DNA of 18,980 bases. Source: Desulfobulbaceae bacterium. GTDB lineage: Bacteria > Desulfobacterota > Desulfobulbia > Desulfobulbales > Desulfobulbaceae. The notes under the pieces were generated by a model. That model was not told the origin of the DNA. It made no database searches and worked only from the letters and a program-made list of their open reading frames with translations. Positions 1 to 7,167 of this stretch are shown piece after piece (positions within the stretch are counted from its first letter, which is position 1; every line of letters starts with the position of its first letter). Both the position numbers and the translations under genes were made by a program. The DNA lies in NCBI GenBank assembly GCA_027011235.1, contig JALVAI010000423.1, positions 1 through 18,980 on the forward strand, written 5' to 3'.

Positions 1-1109
1 TAGGCATAATTGGTTGGCGCGGCATGGTCGGTTCGGTCCTGATGGAACGGATGCGCGAGGAAAATGATTTTGCCGGTTGTGAGTATACCTTTTTTTCCAC
101 CTCCCAGGCCGGACAGGACGGACCGGTCATCGAGGGCAGGACATATACCCTCCAGGATGGTGGCAACATCGACCTGCTGCAGGCCAACGATGTTCTTCTT
201 TCCTGCCAGGGTGGCGGATACACCTCAAAGGTCTACCCTGAACTGCGAAAAGCGGGATGGCAGGGCTACTGGATCGATGCCGCCTCCACCCTGCGGATGG
301 AAAAAGACGCAATTATTGTCCTTGATCCGGTCAACCGGTCGGTTATTGACCAGGGACTTGAGGCAGGAATAAAAAATTATATCGGTGGTAACTGTACGGT
401 TTCGCTTATGTTAATGGGACTTGCCGGTCTCTTTGAACAGGGCTGGGTGGAATGGATAACCTCGCAAACCTATCAGGCAGCATCCGGGGCCGGGGCCAAA
501 AATATGCGGGAACTCGTCAACCAGATGCGCATCATCGGCGAAAACTGCGAGAACCTGCTCGATAATCCGGCAACCGCCATTCTTGACATTGACCGAAACG
601 TTATCAATACCCTGCGGAACCCGGCCTTTCCAACCGAAAATTTCGGCGCTCCCCTTGCGGCCAGCCTGATCCCCTGGATCGACCGGGCCATGGAAAACGG
701 CCAGACCAGGGAAGAGTGGAAAGGAATCAGTGAAACCAACAAAATACTTGGCAGGGAAAACAACCCGATTCCCATTGACGGCTGTTGCGTGCGTGTGGGT
801 TCCATGCGTTGTCACAGCCAGGCCTTTACCATCAAGCTGAACAGGGACGTGCCCATGGCAGATATCGAGGCCGCCATTGAAAACCAGAATGACTGGGTGT
901 ACCTCGTTGCCAACACCAAAGAGGAAACCCTGCGGGAACTGACGCCCGCCCGGGTCACCGGCACCTTGGACATTCCTGTGGGCCGCCTGCGCAAGATGAA
1001 CCTTGGCCCCCGCTACCTGAGCGCGTTCAGCGTCGGCGATCAACTGCTCTGGGGCGCGGCAGAGCCGGTACGAAGAATATTACAGATCATTCTCCAGCAT
1101 ATGGGATAG
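1..1109 (+). CDS. asd: Aspartate-semialdehyde dehydrogenase, 5'-truncated by window edge
   Basis: Reduces aspartyl phosphate to aspartate semialdehyde with NADPH, the branch point to lysine/diaminopimelate, threonine and methionine. The frame is open from base 3 and reads GIIGWRGMVGSVLMERM, the nucleotide-binding N-terminus of the E. coli-type (about 367 aa) enzyme, so only a few codons are missing. An internal ATG at 24 is not the real start. The catalytic cysteine lies in GGNCTVSLMLMGL (residue 124 counted from that ATG), and the active-site histidine in RVGSMRCHSQAF. The C-terminus is complete, ending in GAAEPVRRILQIILQ. The gene converges on the minus-strand GGDEF gene with only 31 bp between the stops and no clear terminator there. 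The family call is firm. Its being the gammaproteobacterial-type rather than the shorter Asd form is read from the WRGMVGSVLM motif. Confidence 0.96.
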   Translation, partial: GIIGWRGMVGSVLMERMREENDFAGCEYTFFSTSQAGQDGPVIEGRTYTLQDGGNIDLLQANDVLLSCQGGGYTSKVYPELRKAGWQGYWIDAASTLRMEKDAIIVLDPVNRSVIDQGLEAGIKNYIGGNCTVSLMLMGLAGLFEQGWVEWITSQTYQAASGAGAKNMRELVNQMRIIGENCENLLDNPATAILDIDRNVINTLRNPAFPTENFGAPLAASLIPWIDRAMENGQTREEWKGISETNKILGRENNPIPIDGCCVRVGSMRCHSQAFTIKLNRDVPMADIEAAIENQNDWVYLVANTKEETLRELTPARVTGTLDIPVGRLRKMNLGPRYLSAFSVGDQLLWGAAEPVRRILQIILQHMG

Positions 1110-1140
1110 CCGTGGGGATGCCAGGAAGAAAAGTCTCCCG

Positions 1141-2811
1141 CTAAGGACGGGCACAGGTCCTGCAATACTCTATGAGCGGTATTTCAGGGGAAGATTCGCG
1201 CGGTGCAAGACAGACCCTGTTTTTTCCCTTTTGTTTTGCCAGGTACATGGCCATGTCGGCCTGACGGATAAGATTATCAGGGCTTGTTCCGTTATCCGGA
1301 TACAGGGCAACCCCGACGGACACGCTTAGACCGCAATCTCTATACCGATCAGCCACGTCGTCCTGAACAATTCGGCAGATCTTTTTGGCCACTCTGCAGG
1401 CCATATCACTGTCTGCAATCTCCGGCAGGGCAATAACAAACTCGTCTCCTCCCCAGCGGCAGAGAATATCGGATTCGCGCAGGCGCTGACAAAGAGATTC
1501 GGCAAGTTCAACTAACAACTCATCGCCGGCCTGATGGCCATAACGGTCATTGATCTGTTTGAAATTATCAAGATCAAGAAACAGGACCGCTGTTCGTTCT
1601 CTGTTTCGCCCTGACCGGCTCAGCTCCTGCTTGAGAAGATCATGGAAAAGACGACGATTGGCAAGCCCGGTCAGATCGTCATGGTAGGCCAGGTGATGCA
1701 GTTTTTTTCTGGCCTTGTTCAGGTCGGTAATATCATGCAGACTGACAACAGCGCCAAGCTTGCGACCGTCATTATCATACATGGCCTGGCCGTTGACCCG
1801 CAACTCCCTCTTGTCGCCATTCCTTGATTGCACGACCATTTCCTGATTGTGAACATCCCGCCCCTGAAAGGCACGAACAAGTGGAATCTCATCTGTTGTT
1901 AATGGTGTCTCGCCATCGGCGTGGAAGAGCTGATAAAAGTTTGACCACTCCTCCTGCGGGACCTGGGTCAGATCACAACCGTGAATTTCCCGACTGGCCC
2001 GGTTAAACATGATGAGCTGCCCTCTGGCATTACAGGCGACAATCCCGTCCTGAATATGTTCCAGGATGGTCCGCTGAAACTTCTGCTGCCGGACGATCCT
2101 GCGTTGCGCAGCCTTCAGGGAGGTAATATCCAGGAAATACCAGACCCGGCCATGGTAAACTTCACCGGAATACACGGGAAACGAATGGCGATAAAAGACA
2201 CGACCGTCTTTTAACCTGATCTCATCCGCACTGGACTGTTTCGGATTCTTGTAAAGCTCATGCACCTGGGCCAGAAAATTTTCAGGGTCCTCAAGCTGGT
2301 CCAGCACGGCCTGCAGACTCTCGTTTTCGTCCCGGCTCTGTTGAATATGTTTGGGAATATGCCACATTTCCAGGAAGCGACGATTATAGGAGATCATCTC
2401 CATCCTGTCGTTGACAAGGAGTATTCCCGCCGGATTATGCTGGTACTGTTCTTCCAGAATACGCAGTTTCCTGCATCCCGGTGAACAGCTCTTGTCCCGG
2501 TCATGTTCGGTCAACAGGAGCAGAGTGGTCCTGTCCGGGAGCATGCGCAGGCAGACTCCAACCGTAATCGGGTCCGGACCACGGTTAAACATGGTGATGG
2601 TCCGCTTAATCCGATCACCTTCTTTTGCGCGAAAGACCGCCGCACGCAGATCATCGGCTGTTTCCCGAGGACAGATGGAGGACAGCGCAATATTGCCGTC
2701 GTTGAAGGTATACTTATTAAAAAGCTGGGATGCGGCATCATTGGCCCTAGCTATGGAAAAGTCCTGTTCAAGGATAAAGGCGGGACAGGGCAGATGCTGG
2801 AAGAGTTCCAT
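1141..2811 (-). CDS. Diguanylate cyclase with three PAS domains
   Basis: A 556-aa predicted cytoplasmic protein that should make c-di-GMP from two GTP. Three PAS-like modules come first: about residues 1-115, 125-245 (starting NPAGILLVNDRMEMISYNRRF) and 250-375 (starting DGIVACNARGQLIMFNRAS, ending in a typical HDITDL). A GGDEF domain fills about 380-540, with the intact active-site motif GGDEF at 454-458. The product-inhibition I-site is also intact: RESD sits five residues upstream of GGDEF. I see no membrane segment or signal peptide, so the input is probably a cytosolic ligand or redox cue, which cannot be named from sequence. The ATG at 2811 follows an in-frame TAA six codons upstream, which fixes it as the first ATG, although no good Shine-Dalgarno precedes it. 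The gene lies 213 bp downstream of lolD on the same strand and probably has its own promoter. Confidence 0.93.
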   Translation of the reverse strand: MELFQHLPCPAFILEQDFSIARANDAASQLFNKYTFNDGNIALSSICPRETADDLRAAVFRAKEGDRIKRTITMFNRGPDPITVGVCLRMLPDRTTLLLLTEHDRDKSCSPGCRKLRILEEQYQHNPAGILLVNDRMEMISYNRRFLEMWHIPKHIQQSRDENESLQAVLDQLEDPENFLAQVHELYKNPKQSSADEIRLKDGRVFYRHSFPVYSGEVYHGRVWYFLDITSLKAAQRRIVRQQKFQRTILEHIQDGIVACNARGQLIMFNRASREIHGCDLTQVPQEEWSNFYQLFHADGETPLTTDEIPLVRAFQGRDVHNQEMVVQSRNGDKRELRVNGQAMYDNDGRKLGAVVSLHDITDLNKARKKLHHLAYHDDLTGLANRRLFHDLLKQELSRSGRNRERTAVLFLDLDNFKQINDRYGHQAGDELLVELAESLCQRLRESDILCRWGGDEFVIALPEIADSDMACRVAKKICRIVQDDVADRYRDCGLSVSVGVALYPDNGTSPDNLIRQADMAMYLAKQKGKNRVCLAPRESSPEIPLIEYCRTCARP

Positions 2812-2985
2812 GGAATATTTTGCCGCTTAAAAAAAAATCCAATACAGTCGGACAAAACAGTTGCCGGGCAACCGGTTTGGCCGGATTATAAATACTGGTA
2901 TCCAACCAGAAATGCCGAATACACCGGGTAGGTGTCCGGCCCGGGAAATTCCCCCATCTCCCCCATTTTACGGCTGAATTATAAA

Positions 2986-3015
2986 ATAGTACCATAGATA
3001 CAACATGGCTGTCAA
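2986..3015 (-). promoter_or_regulatory. Candidate sigma-70 promoter for the PAS-GGDEF gene
   Basis: On the minus strand TTGACA (3015-3010) is followed after 18 bp by TACTAT (2991-2986), just past the lolD stop. The -35 is perfect and the -10 is four of six. It would give a leader of roughly 170 nt before the ATG at 2811. The rest of the 2812-3024 gap holds only short palindromes, for example GTTGCCGGGCAAC near 2860, and no gene. Confidence 0.45.
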
Positions 3016-3024
3016 CCCAGCGAA

Positions 3025-3741
3025 TTATTTACGCTTTTCCGTGATTTCGCTTGCAGGCCAAGGGTTTTTCTGAAGTTTGCCGCCGACAAGAGAAAATTTT
3101 TTATCCATTTCCTCGGCAAGACCAAGATTATGGGTGACCATGATCACGCAAAGCCCAAGGGATCGGCAGAGTTCCTGCAACAGGGAAAACACATCGCTGC
3201 CGCTCTTCATATCGAGATTACCGGTGGGTTCATCGGCCAGCAGCAACAGTGGTTGGACAACAAGGGCTCTGGCCAGGGCCACCCGCTGCTGTTCACCCCC
3301 GGAAAGCTCACCCGGACGGTGATGCAAACGGTTTTCAAGCCCTACCCGGGCCAGCAACTGTTCCGCCCGCCGGGCCAACTCATCCAGCCGCTGTCCGCCG
3401 ATACGGCCTGGCAGCATGACGTTTTCCAGGGCCGTAAATTCAGGCAGGAGATGATGAAACTGAAAGATAAAACCGATATTAACATTCCGGTGTCTGCTCA
3501 GTTCATCCTCGTTGCACCCCAGCAATGAACGATCATTAAAGAGAAGCTCCCCCTCATCAGGTGCGTCCAGGGTGCCCAGTATCTGCAACAGGGTGGTCTT
3601 GCCGGAGCCGGACGCGCCGACAATGGCCGTCATCTCGCCGCGCCGCGCCGTCAGATCGACCCCCTGCAGCACTTCTATCCGTCCGGCCCCTTCCCCAAAG
3701 CCTTTCCGCAACCCCCTTGCCTGCAAAAGAATATCACTCAT
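3025..3741 (-). CDS. lolD: Lipoprotein-releasing system ATP-binding protein LolD
   Basis: A 238-aa ABC ATPase that powers release of outer-membrane lipoproteins from the inner membrane to the carrier LolA. Walker A is GASGSGKT (residues 42-49), the signature is LSGGEQQRVALARAL and Walker B is LLLADEPTGNLD, all intact. The size and the LQGVDLTARRGEMTAIVGASGSGKTT-type N-terminal region match the LolD/MacB-type importer-like ATPase family. The start ATG overlaps the end of the upstream permease gene by 8 bp (ATG at 3741, permease stop at 3734), the classic translationally coupled arrangement, and this pairing makes LolD the best call over FtsE or MacB. Its own Shine-Dalgarno would lie inside lolC. 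Confidence 0.95.
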   Translation of the reverse strand: MSDILLQARGLRKGFGEGAGRIEVLQGVDLTARRGEMTAIVGASGSGKTTLLQILGTLDAPDEGELLFNDRSLLGCNEDELSRHRNVNIGFIFQFHHLLPEFTALENVMLPGRIGGQRLDELARRAEQLLARVGLENRLHHRPGELSGGEQQRVALARALVVQPLLLLADEPTGNLDMKSGSDVFSLLQELCRSLGLCVIMVTHNLGLAEEMDKKFSLVGGKLQKNPWPASEITEKRK

Positions 3742-4957
3742 AGCTCAAGGCCTCGGCCGGCCTGACCCTGGACGCCTGCCAGGATGGATACAGGGTGGCG
3801 ATCAGAGTGATGAAGACAGCGGAAACAGCGATAACAACAACGTCGATCGGCACCACCTTAATGGGCATGGTGGACATGGGATAGACATTTCTCGGCAGCT
3901 CGATGATCGGGTAACGGTGTAACAGTCCACAGAGGCCAAGTCCGCTCAGCACGCCCAGGACCGTGCCAAATATGCCAATGATCATGCCCTGATAAAAAAA
4001 GATGCGGACAATGGAGCGGCTGGTGGCGCCCATGGATTTCAGGATGGCGATGTCCCGCTTTTTTTCCATCACCACCATGACCAGGGCGCTGATAATATTG
4101 AGTGCTGCCACCAGAATAATCAGATCAAGGGCTATAAAGATACCGACCTTTTCAAGTTTCAGGGCCGCAAACAGATTCCTGTTGATCTGCATCCAGTCAC
4201 GGACCGAGTATTCCCTCCCCAGCCTCTTACCGATGGCACGCGCCACCCTGTCGGCGTCATCAATGTTGTTCACCCGCACCTCGATGGCATGAACGCCGCG
4301 GCCCAGGCCGGTCAGGGTTCGGGCCGTCTTCAGATTGACAAAGGCCATGGTGGAATCATACTCAAACATGCCGGTTTCAAACACACCGGCCACCCGGCAG
4401 GTCAGGACCCTGGGCAGGATACCCATGGGGGAAAGGGGGCCGTTGGGCGACACAAACCTGATCCTGCCACCCCGGCTTACCCGCAACTGGCGGGCCAACT
4501 CAACACCAAGGATTACTGCCGGCAGGCCGTCGGAAGGAAGGATATCCTTAAAGCTGCCGCCTTTCATCTTTTTTTCCAGCCCGATGACCCGGCCGGCCGT
4601 GGCCGGATCAACGCCACGCAGGCTTACCCCGGTGGAACCGGCCCCGGAGCTGATCAATGCCTGACCATAGATAACCGGAGTGGCGGCGGCAACTCCGGGG
4701 ACCGACACAATCTTCTGAATGGCAGCTGCGGGGTTATCAATGGAGCCGGAAAAACGCTGCACCAGCACATGGGCATTGATACCGATGATCTGGTCACGCA
4801 GCCCTTCGGTAAATCCTGTATACACGGACAGAACAACGATAAGGGCCATAACGCCGACAGCAACGCCGAGTACCGATATGATGGAGATCAGGGAGATAAA
4901 TTTCTGCTTGCGCTTTGCCCGCAGGTAGCGAAGGCTGACAAACCATTCAAAGCTCAT
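3734..4957 (-). CDS. lolC: Lipoprotein-releasing system permease, LolC/LolE family
   Basis: A 407-aa inner-membrane protein of the MacB/FtsX permease fold. One N-terminal membrane segment (about residues 20-48, ISIISVLGVAVGVMALIVVL) is followed by a large periplasmic domain. Three C-terminal segments follow (around FIALDLIILVAALNIISAL, GMIIGIFGTVLGVLSGLGL and VVVIAVSAVFITLIATLY). The N-terminal FEWFVSLRYLRAKRKQKFIS is typical of LolC/E. It extracts mature lipoproteins and works with LolD, which overlaps its 3' end. Only one permease gene is present next to lolD, so the transporter may be a homodimer, as in bacteria that lack separate LolC and LolE; a second paralogue elsewhere cannot be excluded. 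A weak GGAG precedes the ATG by 7 nt. Confidence 0.93.
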   Translation of the reverse strand: MSFEWFVSLRYLRAKRKQKFISLISIISVLGVAVGVMALIVVLSVYTGFTEGLRDQIIGINAHVLVQRFSGSIDNPAAAIQKIVSVPGVAAATPVIYGQALISSGAGSTGVSLRGVDPATAGRVIGLEKKMKGGSFKDILPSDGLPAVILGVELARQLRVSRGGRIRFVSPNGPLSPMGILPRVLTCRVAGVFETGMFEYDSTMAFVNLKTARTLTGLGRGVHAIEVRVNNIDDADRVARAIGKRLGREYSVRDWMQINRNLFAALKLEKVGIFIALDLIILVAALNIISALVMVVMEKKRDIAILKSMGATSRSIVRIFFYQGMIIGIFGTVLGVLSGLGLCGLLHRYPIIELPRNVYPMSTMPIKVVPIDVVVIAVSAVFITLIATLYPSWQASRVRPAEALSYE

Positions 4958-4973
4958 GCGAACTCCGGTCCGG

Positions 4974-5036
4974 GGCCGGGGATACTGTTATCTGCACCTG
5001 TCCGTGGGCCGGGAACTCTTTCCCTGGTCCCCGGCC
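4974..5036. repeat. Inverted repeat between cytochrome and lolC genes
   Basis: GGCCGGGGA (4974-4982) and TCCCCGGCC (5028-5036) are perfect complements. A smaller GGGAA/TTCCC stem (5011-5024) is nested between them. There is no T-run on either side, so it is not a canonical terminator; it could be an mRNA processing or attenuation structure upstream of lolC. Confidence 0.4.
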
Positions 5037-5062
5037 ACCATGCAGGCGTTGACAGAGAACTT

Positions 5063-5353
5063 CTATTTTGGGCAGACAATGGATGTAACCGATGGCAGGG
5101 ATGTCAGACAACCATGAACGACCTTGCGAACGGTTGCATCAATATCCTCATTATTGTCAGACATTCTTTGCAGAATCTTCTTCCAGGCGTCGCTGTCATT
5201 TTTCTGCAACCCCGCGCAGATACGCTCGGTAGTGTGACACATGGTGCAGTACATATTGATTGTTGAGGCGCATTGCCCCTTGTTGACCTCGGCCGCGGAA
5301 AGAAGAGCCGGGCAGAGAAAGAGGAAGACCAATAATGACCAGACAATTTTCAT
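5063..5353 (-). CDS. Small periplasmic c-type cytochrome-like protein
   Basis: A 96-aa protein with a clear signal peptide (residues 1 to about 20, hydrophobic core VWSLLVFLFLCPALL, probable cleavage in LLSAAEV). It has a single heme-attachment motif, CTMCH (C36, C39, H40). A later W-x6-QRM segment puts M64 in the place where small monoheme cytochromes carry the distal methionine; that assignment is inferred. Four further cysteines in the mature part (C28, C46, C82, C94) could form two disulfides. The start is well supported by a strong AGGAGGGG just upstream of the ATG. It sits between lysS and lolC on the same strand, 89 bp after lysS, an unusual place for an electron carrier. I recognise no named family, so the partner and pathway are unknown. 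Confidence 0.82.
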   Translation of the reverse strand: MKIVWSLLVFLFLCPALLSAAEVNKGQCASTINMYCTMCHTTERICAGLQKNDSDAWKKILQRMSDNNEDIDATVRKVVHGCLTSLPSVTSIVCPK

Positions 5354-5442
5354 ACTACCCCTCCTGCAGAATGAATATGAATACTTACATAACCCGTGGC
5401 CTATCAGTTACGAAACGCCATCACAACAGCCGGACCTGGTGG

Positions 5443-6954
5443 TTATTTCTTTTTTTTCTTTTTCCCGCCTCCCCCTGTTTCCGGCTTTAGATGGGGGAAC
5501 AGGATCACGTCACGGATGGAAGGCGAATCGGTCAACAGCATGACAAGACGATCAATGCCGATGCCCTCGCCGGCAGCCGCAGGCATGCCATATTCCAATG
5601 CGCGGATATAATCATGGTCAAGCTCGGGATGAATTTCCTCGTCATCGCCACGGTCCTTGATCTGACGGGCAAAGCGCTCGTACTGGTCCATGGGATCATT
5701 GAGTTCGGAAAAGGCATTGGCGATTTCCCGGCCGGTGACAAAAAGCTCAAAGCGGTCGGTTACCGAGGGGTCCTCTTCATTGCGCCTGGCCAGGGGAGAG
5801 ACCTCGGTTGGGTAGGAGGTGATAAAGGTCGGGTTGATCAACTTTTCTTCCACCTCCAGTTCAAAGAGTTCCGTCTTGGCCTTGCCGATACCGGCGCCGG
5901 GCTGGAGGACAATACCCCTGTCTCTGGCCAGGGCCTTGACCCGGCCCTCATCCGTCAGAATATCCGGATCAATCCCGGCCACATGCACAAGGGCCTCGTC
6001 CATGGTATAGCGCTGCCAGGGCGGCGACAGGTCAACCGCAACCCCCTGGTAGGTTATCTCCATGGACCCGGTGACCTCGTAGGCCAGCCAGGAAATCAGC
6101 TCTTCGGTCAGGTCCATCAGGTCGTGGTAGGTGGCATAGGCCTGATAAAACTCCAGCATGGTAAATTCTGGATTATGGCGGGTGGACAACCCCTCGTTGC
6201 GAAAGTTGCGGTTAATCTCGAAAACCCGTTCAAAACCGCCGACCAGCAGCCGCTTGAGGTATAATTCCGGAGCAATGCGCAAAAAAAGATCCATGTCCAG
6301 GGCGTTATGGTGGGTCTTGAACGGCCTGGCCGTCGCGCCGCCGGGAACCGGCTGCATCATGGGGGTTTCCACCTCCAGAAAACCGCGGTTGGTGAAAAAT
6401 TCACGGATGAGACGAATAATCTCCACCCGCTTGCGAAAGGTTTCCCGTACTTCCGGATTCACGACCAGATCAACATACCGCTGGCGATACCTGGTTTCCA
6501 CATCGGTCAGGCCGTGAAATTTTTCCGGCAGCGGCCGCAGGGACTTGGTGATCATCTGCAGGGTTGCCGCTTCAATCGAGAGTTCGCCGGTTTTGGTTTT
6601 AAACAGTTTCCCTTCAATACCGACAATATCACCCACGTCCCATTTTTTAAACAGAGCAAAGGTCTCGTCCCCAAGCAGGTCCCGGCGGGCATAGATCTGG
6701 ATGCGCCCGCTTTCGTCCTGGATATGAAAGAAGGCGGCTTTGCCGAATTTACGCATGGACATGATACGTCCGGCCACCCGATATGTTCCCCCGTCCTGTT
6801 CATGGGATTCCGGAGCCAGGGTCTCGCCGCGGGGCAGGATATCCTTGATCGGCTGGGGAGAGGTAAAGGTATTGGAAAACAGGTTGACGCCGGATTCGGC
6901 CAGAATGCCCGCCTTTTCCCGGCGGGCTTTTATAAGGTTGTTTTCATTATCCAT
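5443..6954 (-). CDS. lysS: Lysyl-tRNA synthetase (class II)
   Basis: Charges tRNA-Lys with lysine in the cytoplasm. The 503-aa reading from the ATG at 6954 starts MDNENNLIKARREKAGILAE, the usual LysS N-terminus. An OB-fold anticodon-binding domain follows (about 55-145, including YRVAGRIMSMRKFGKAAF). The class II core has motif 2 (FRNEGLSTRHNPEFTMLEFY) and motif 3 (GEGIGIDRLVMLLTDSPSIR). The frame stays open upstream to an ATG at 7026, but that extension runs into the mobile element at 7001-7163 and does not look like LysS, so it is rejected. No good Shine-Dalgarno precedes 6954. The C-terminus ends in four glycines and six lysines encoded by a long A-rich tract just before the stop. It heads the block lysS-cytochrome-lolC-lolD. 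Confidence 0.96.
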   Translation of the reverse strand: MDNENNLIKARREKAGILAESGVNLFSNTFTSPQPIKDILPRGETLAPESHEQDGGTYRVAGRIMSMRKFGKAAFFHIQDESGRIQIYARRDLLGDETFALFKKWDVGDIVGIEGKLFKTKTGELSIEAATLQMITKSLRPLPEKFHGLTDVETRYRQRYVDLVVNPEVRETFRKRVEIIRLIREFFTNRGFLEVETPMMQPVPGGATARPFKTHHNALDMDLFLRIAPELYLKRLLVGGFERVFEINRNFRNEGLSTRHNPEFTMLEFYQAYATYHDLMDLTEELISWLAYEVTGSMEITYQGVAVDLSPPWQRYTMDEALVHVAGIDPDILTDEGRVKALARDRGIVLQPGAGIGKAKTELFELEVEEKLINPTFITSYPTEVSPLARRNEEDPSVTDRFELFVTGREIANAFSELNDPMDQYERFARQIKDRGDDEEIHPELDHDYIRALEYGMPAAAGEGIGIDRLVMLLTDSPSIRDVILFPHLKPETGGGGKKKKKK

Positions 6955-7000
6955 GGAAATAGCGATGTTATAAAAGAGATTAAAAGATAAAATAAAGTTT

Positions 7001-7163
7001 GATGAACTCGTAAAAAGTCCAGACAATGCTTAAAGATGGCTAAGTAAAAACACAGATATACAAGAAGTAGTGTTTTGTGGCGGGTCTTGACTATACATGT
7101 AGTATGCCCACGAATCGCCACAGGACACACGACGCAGTAGATCGAAGTTTTTACGACGCCATC
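7001..7163 (+). mobile_element. MITE-like element, copy 1
   Basis: A 163-bp copy of a repeat that recurs at 8410-8572 with 153 of 163 identical positions. It starts GATGAACTCGTAAAAAGTC and ends with the imperfect complement (its reverse complement begins GATGGCGTCGTAAAAACTT), 14 of 19 matching. Flanks AAGTTT (6995-7000) and AAGGTT (7164-7169) form a 6-bp target duplication with one mismatch, overlapping the stop codon of the MetE-like gene. An internal stem pairs 7070-7082 with 7116-7128, with two T-G wobbles. It encodes no transposase, so it would need one in trans. It lies 46 bp upstream of the lysS ATG and may affect lysS expression. The plus strand designation is arbitrary. Confidence 0.8.
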
Positions 7164-7167
7164 AAGG

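Noticed and set aside
4289..5266. Plus-strand 325-codon ORF opposite lolC and the cytochrome gene
   Set aside because: It is antisense to two well-supported genes, rich in Gly/His/Asn/Gln without domain motifs, and typical of a shadow frame.
6955..7026. Upstream LysS start giving a 24-residue N-terminal extension
   Set aside because: The extension is encoded by the mobile element and an AT-rich spacer and does not resemble LysS; MDNENNLIKARREK at 6954 fits the family.
6930..7130. Minus-strand ORF inside mobile-element copy 1, with a similar reading in copy 2 (8303-8602), sharing a segment such as IVKTRH-TL-LVYLCFYLAIFK
   Set aside because: The shared peptide is explained by the repeat itself. 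Ends differ because they run into unrelated flanks, one lacks a proper start within the repeat, and several of the few differences change amino acids. Treated as a non-coding element.
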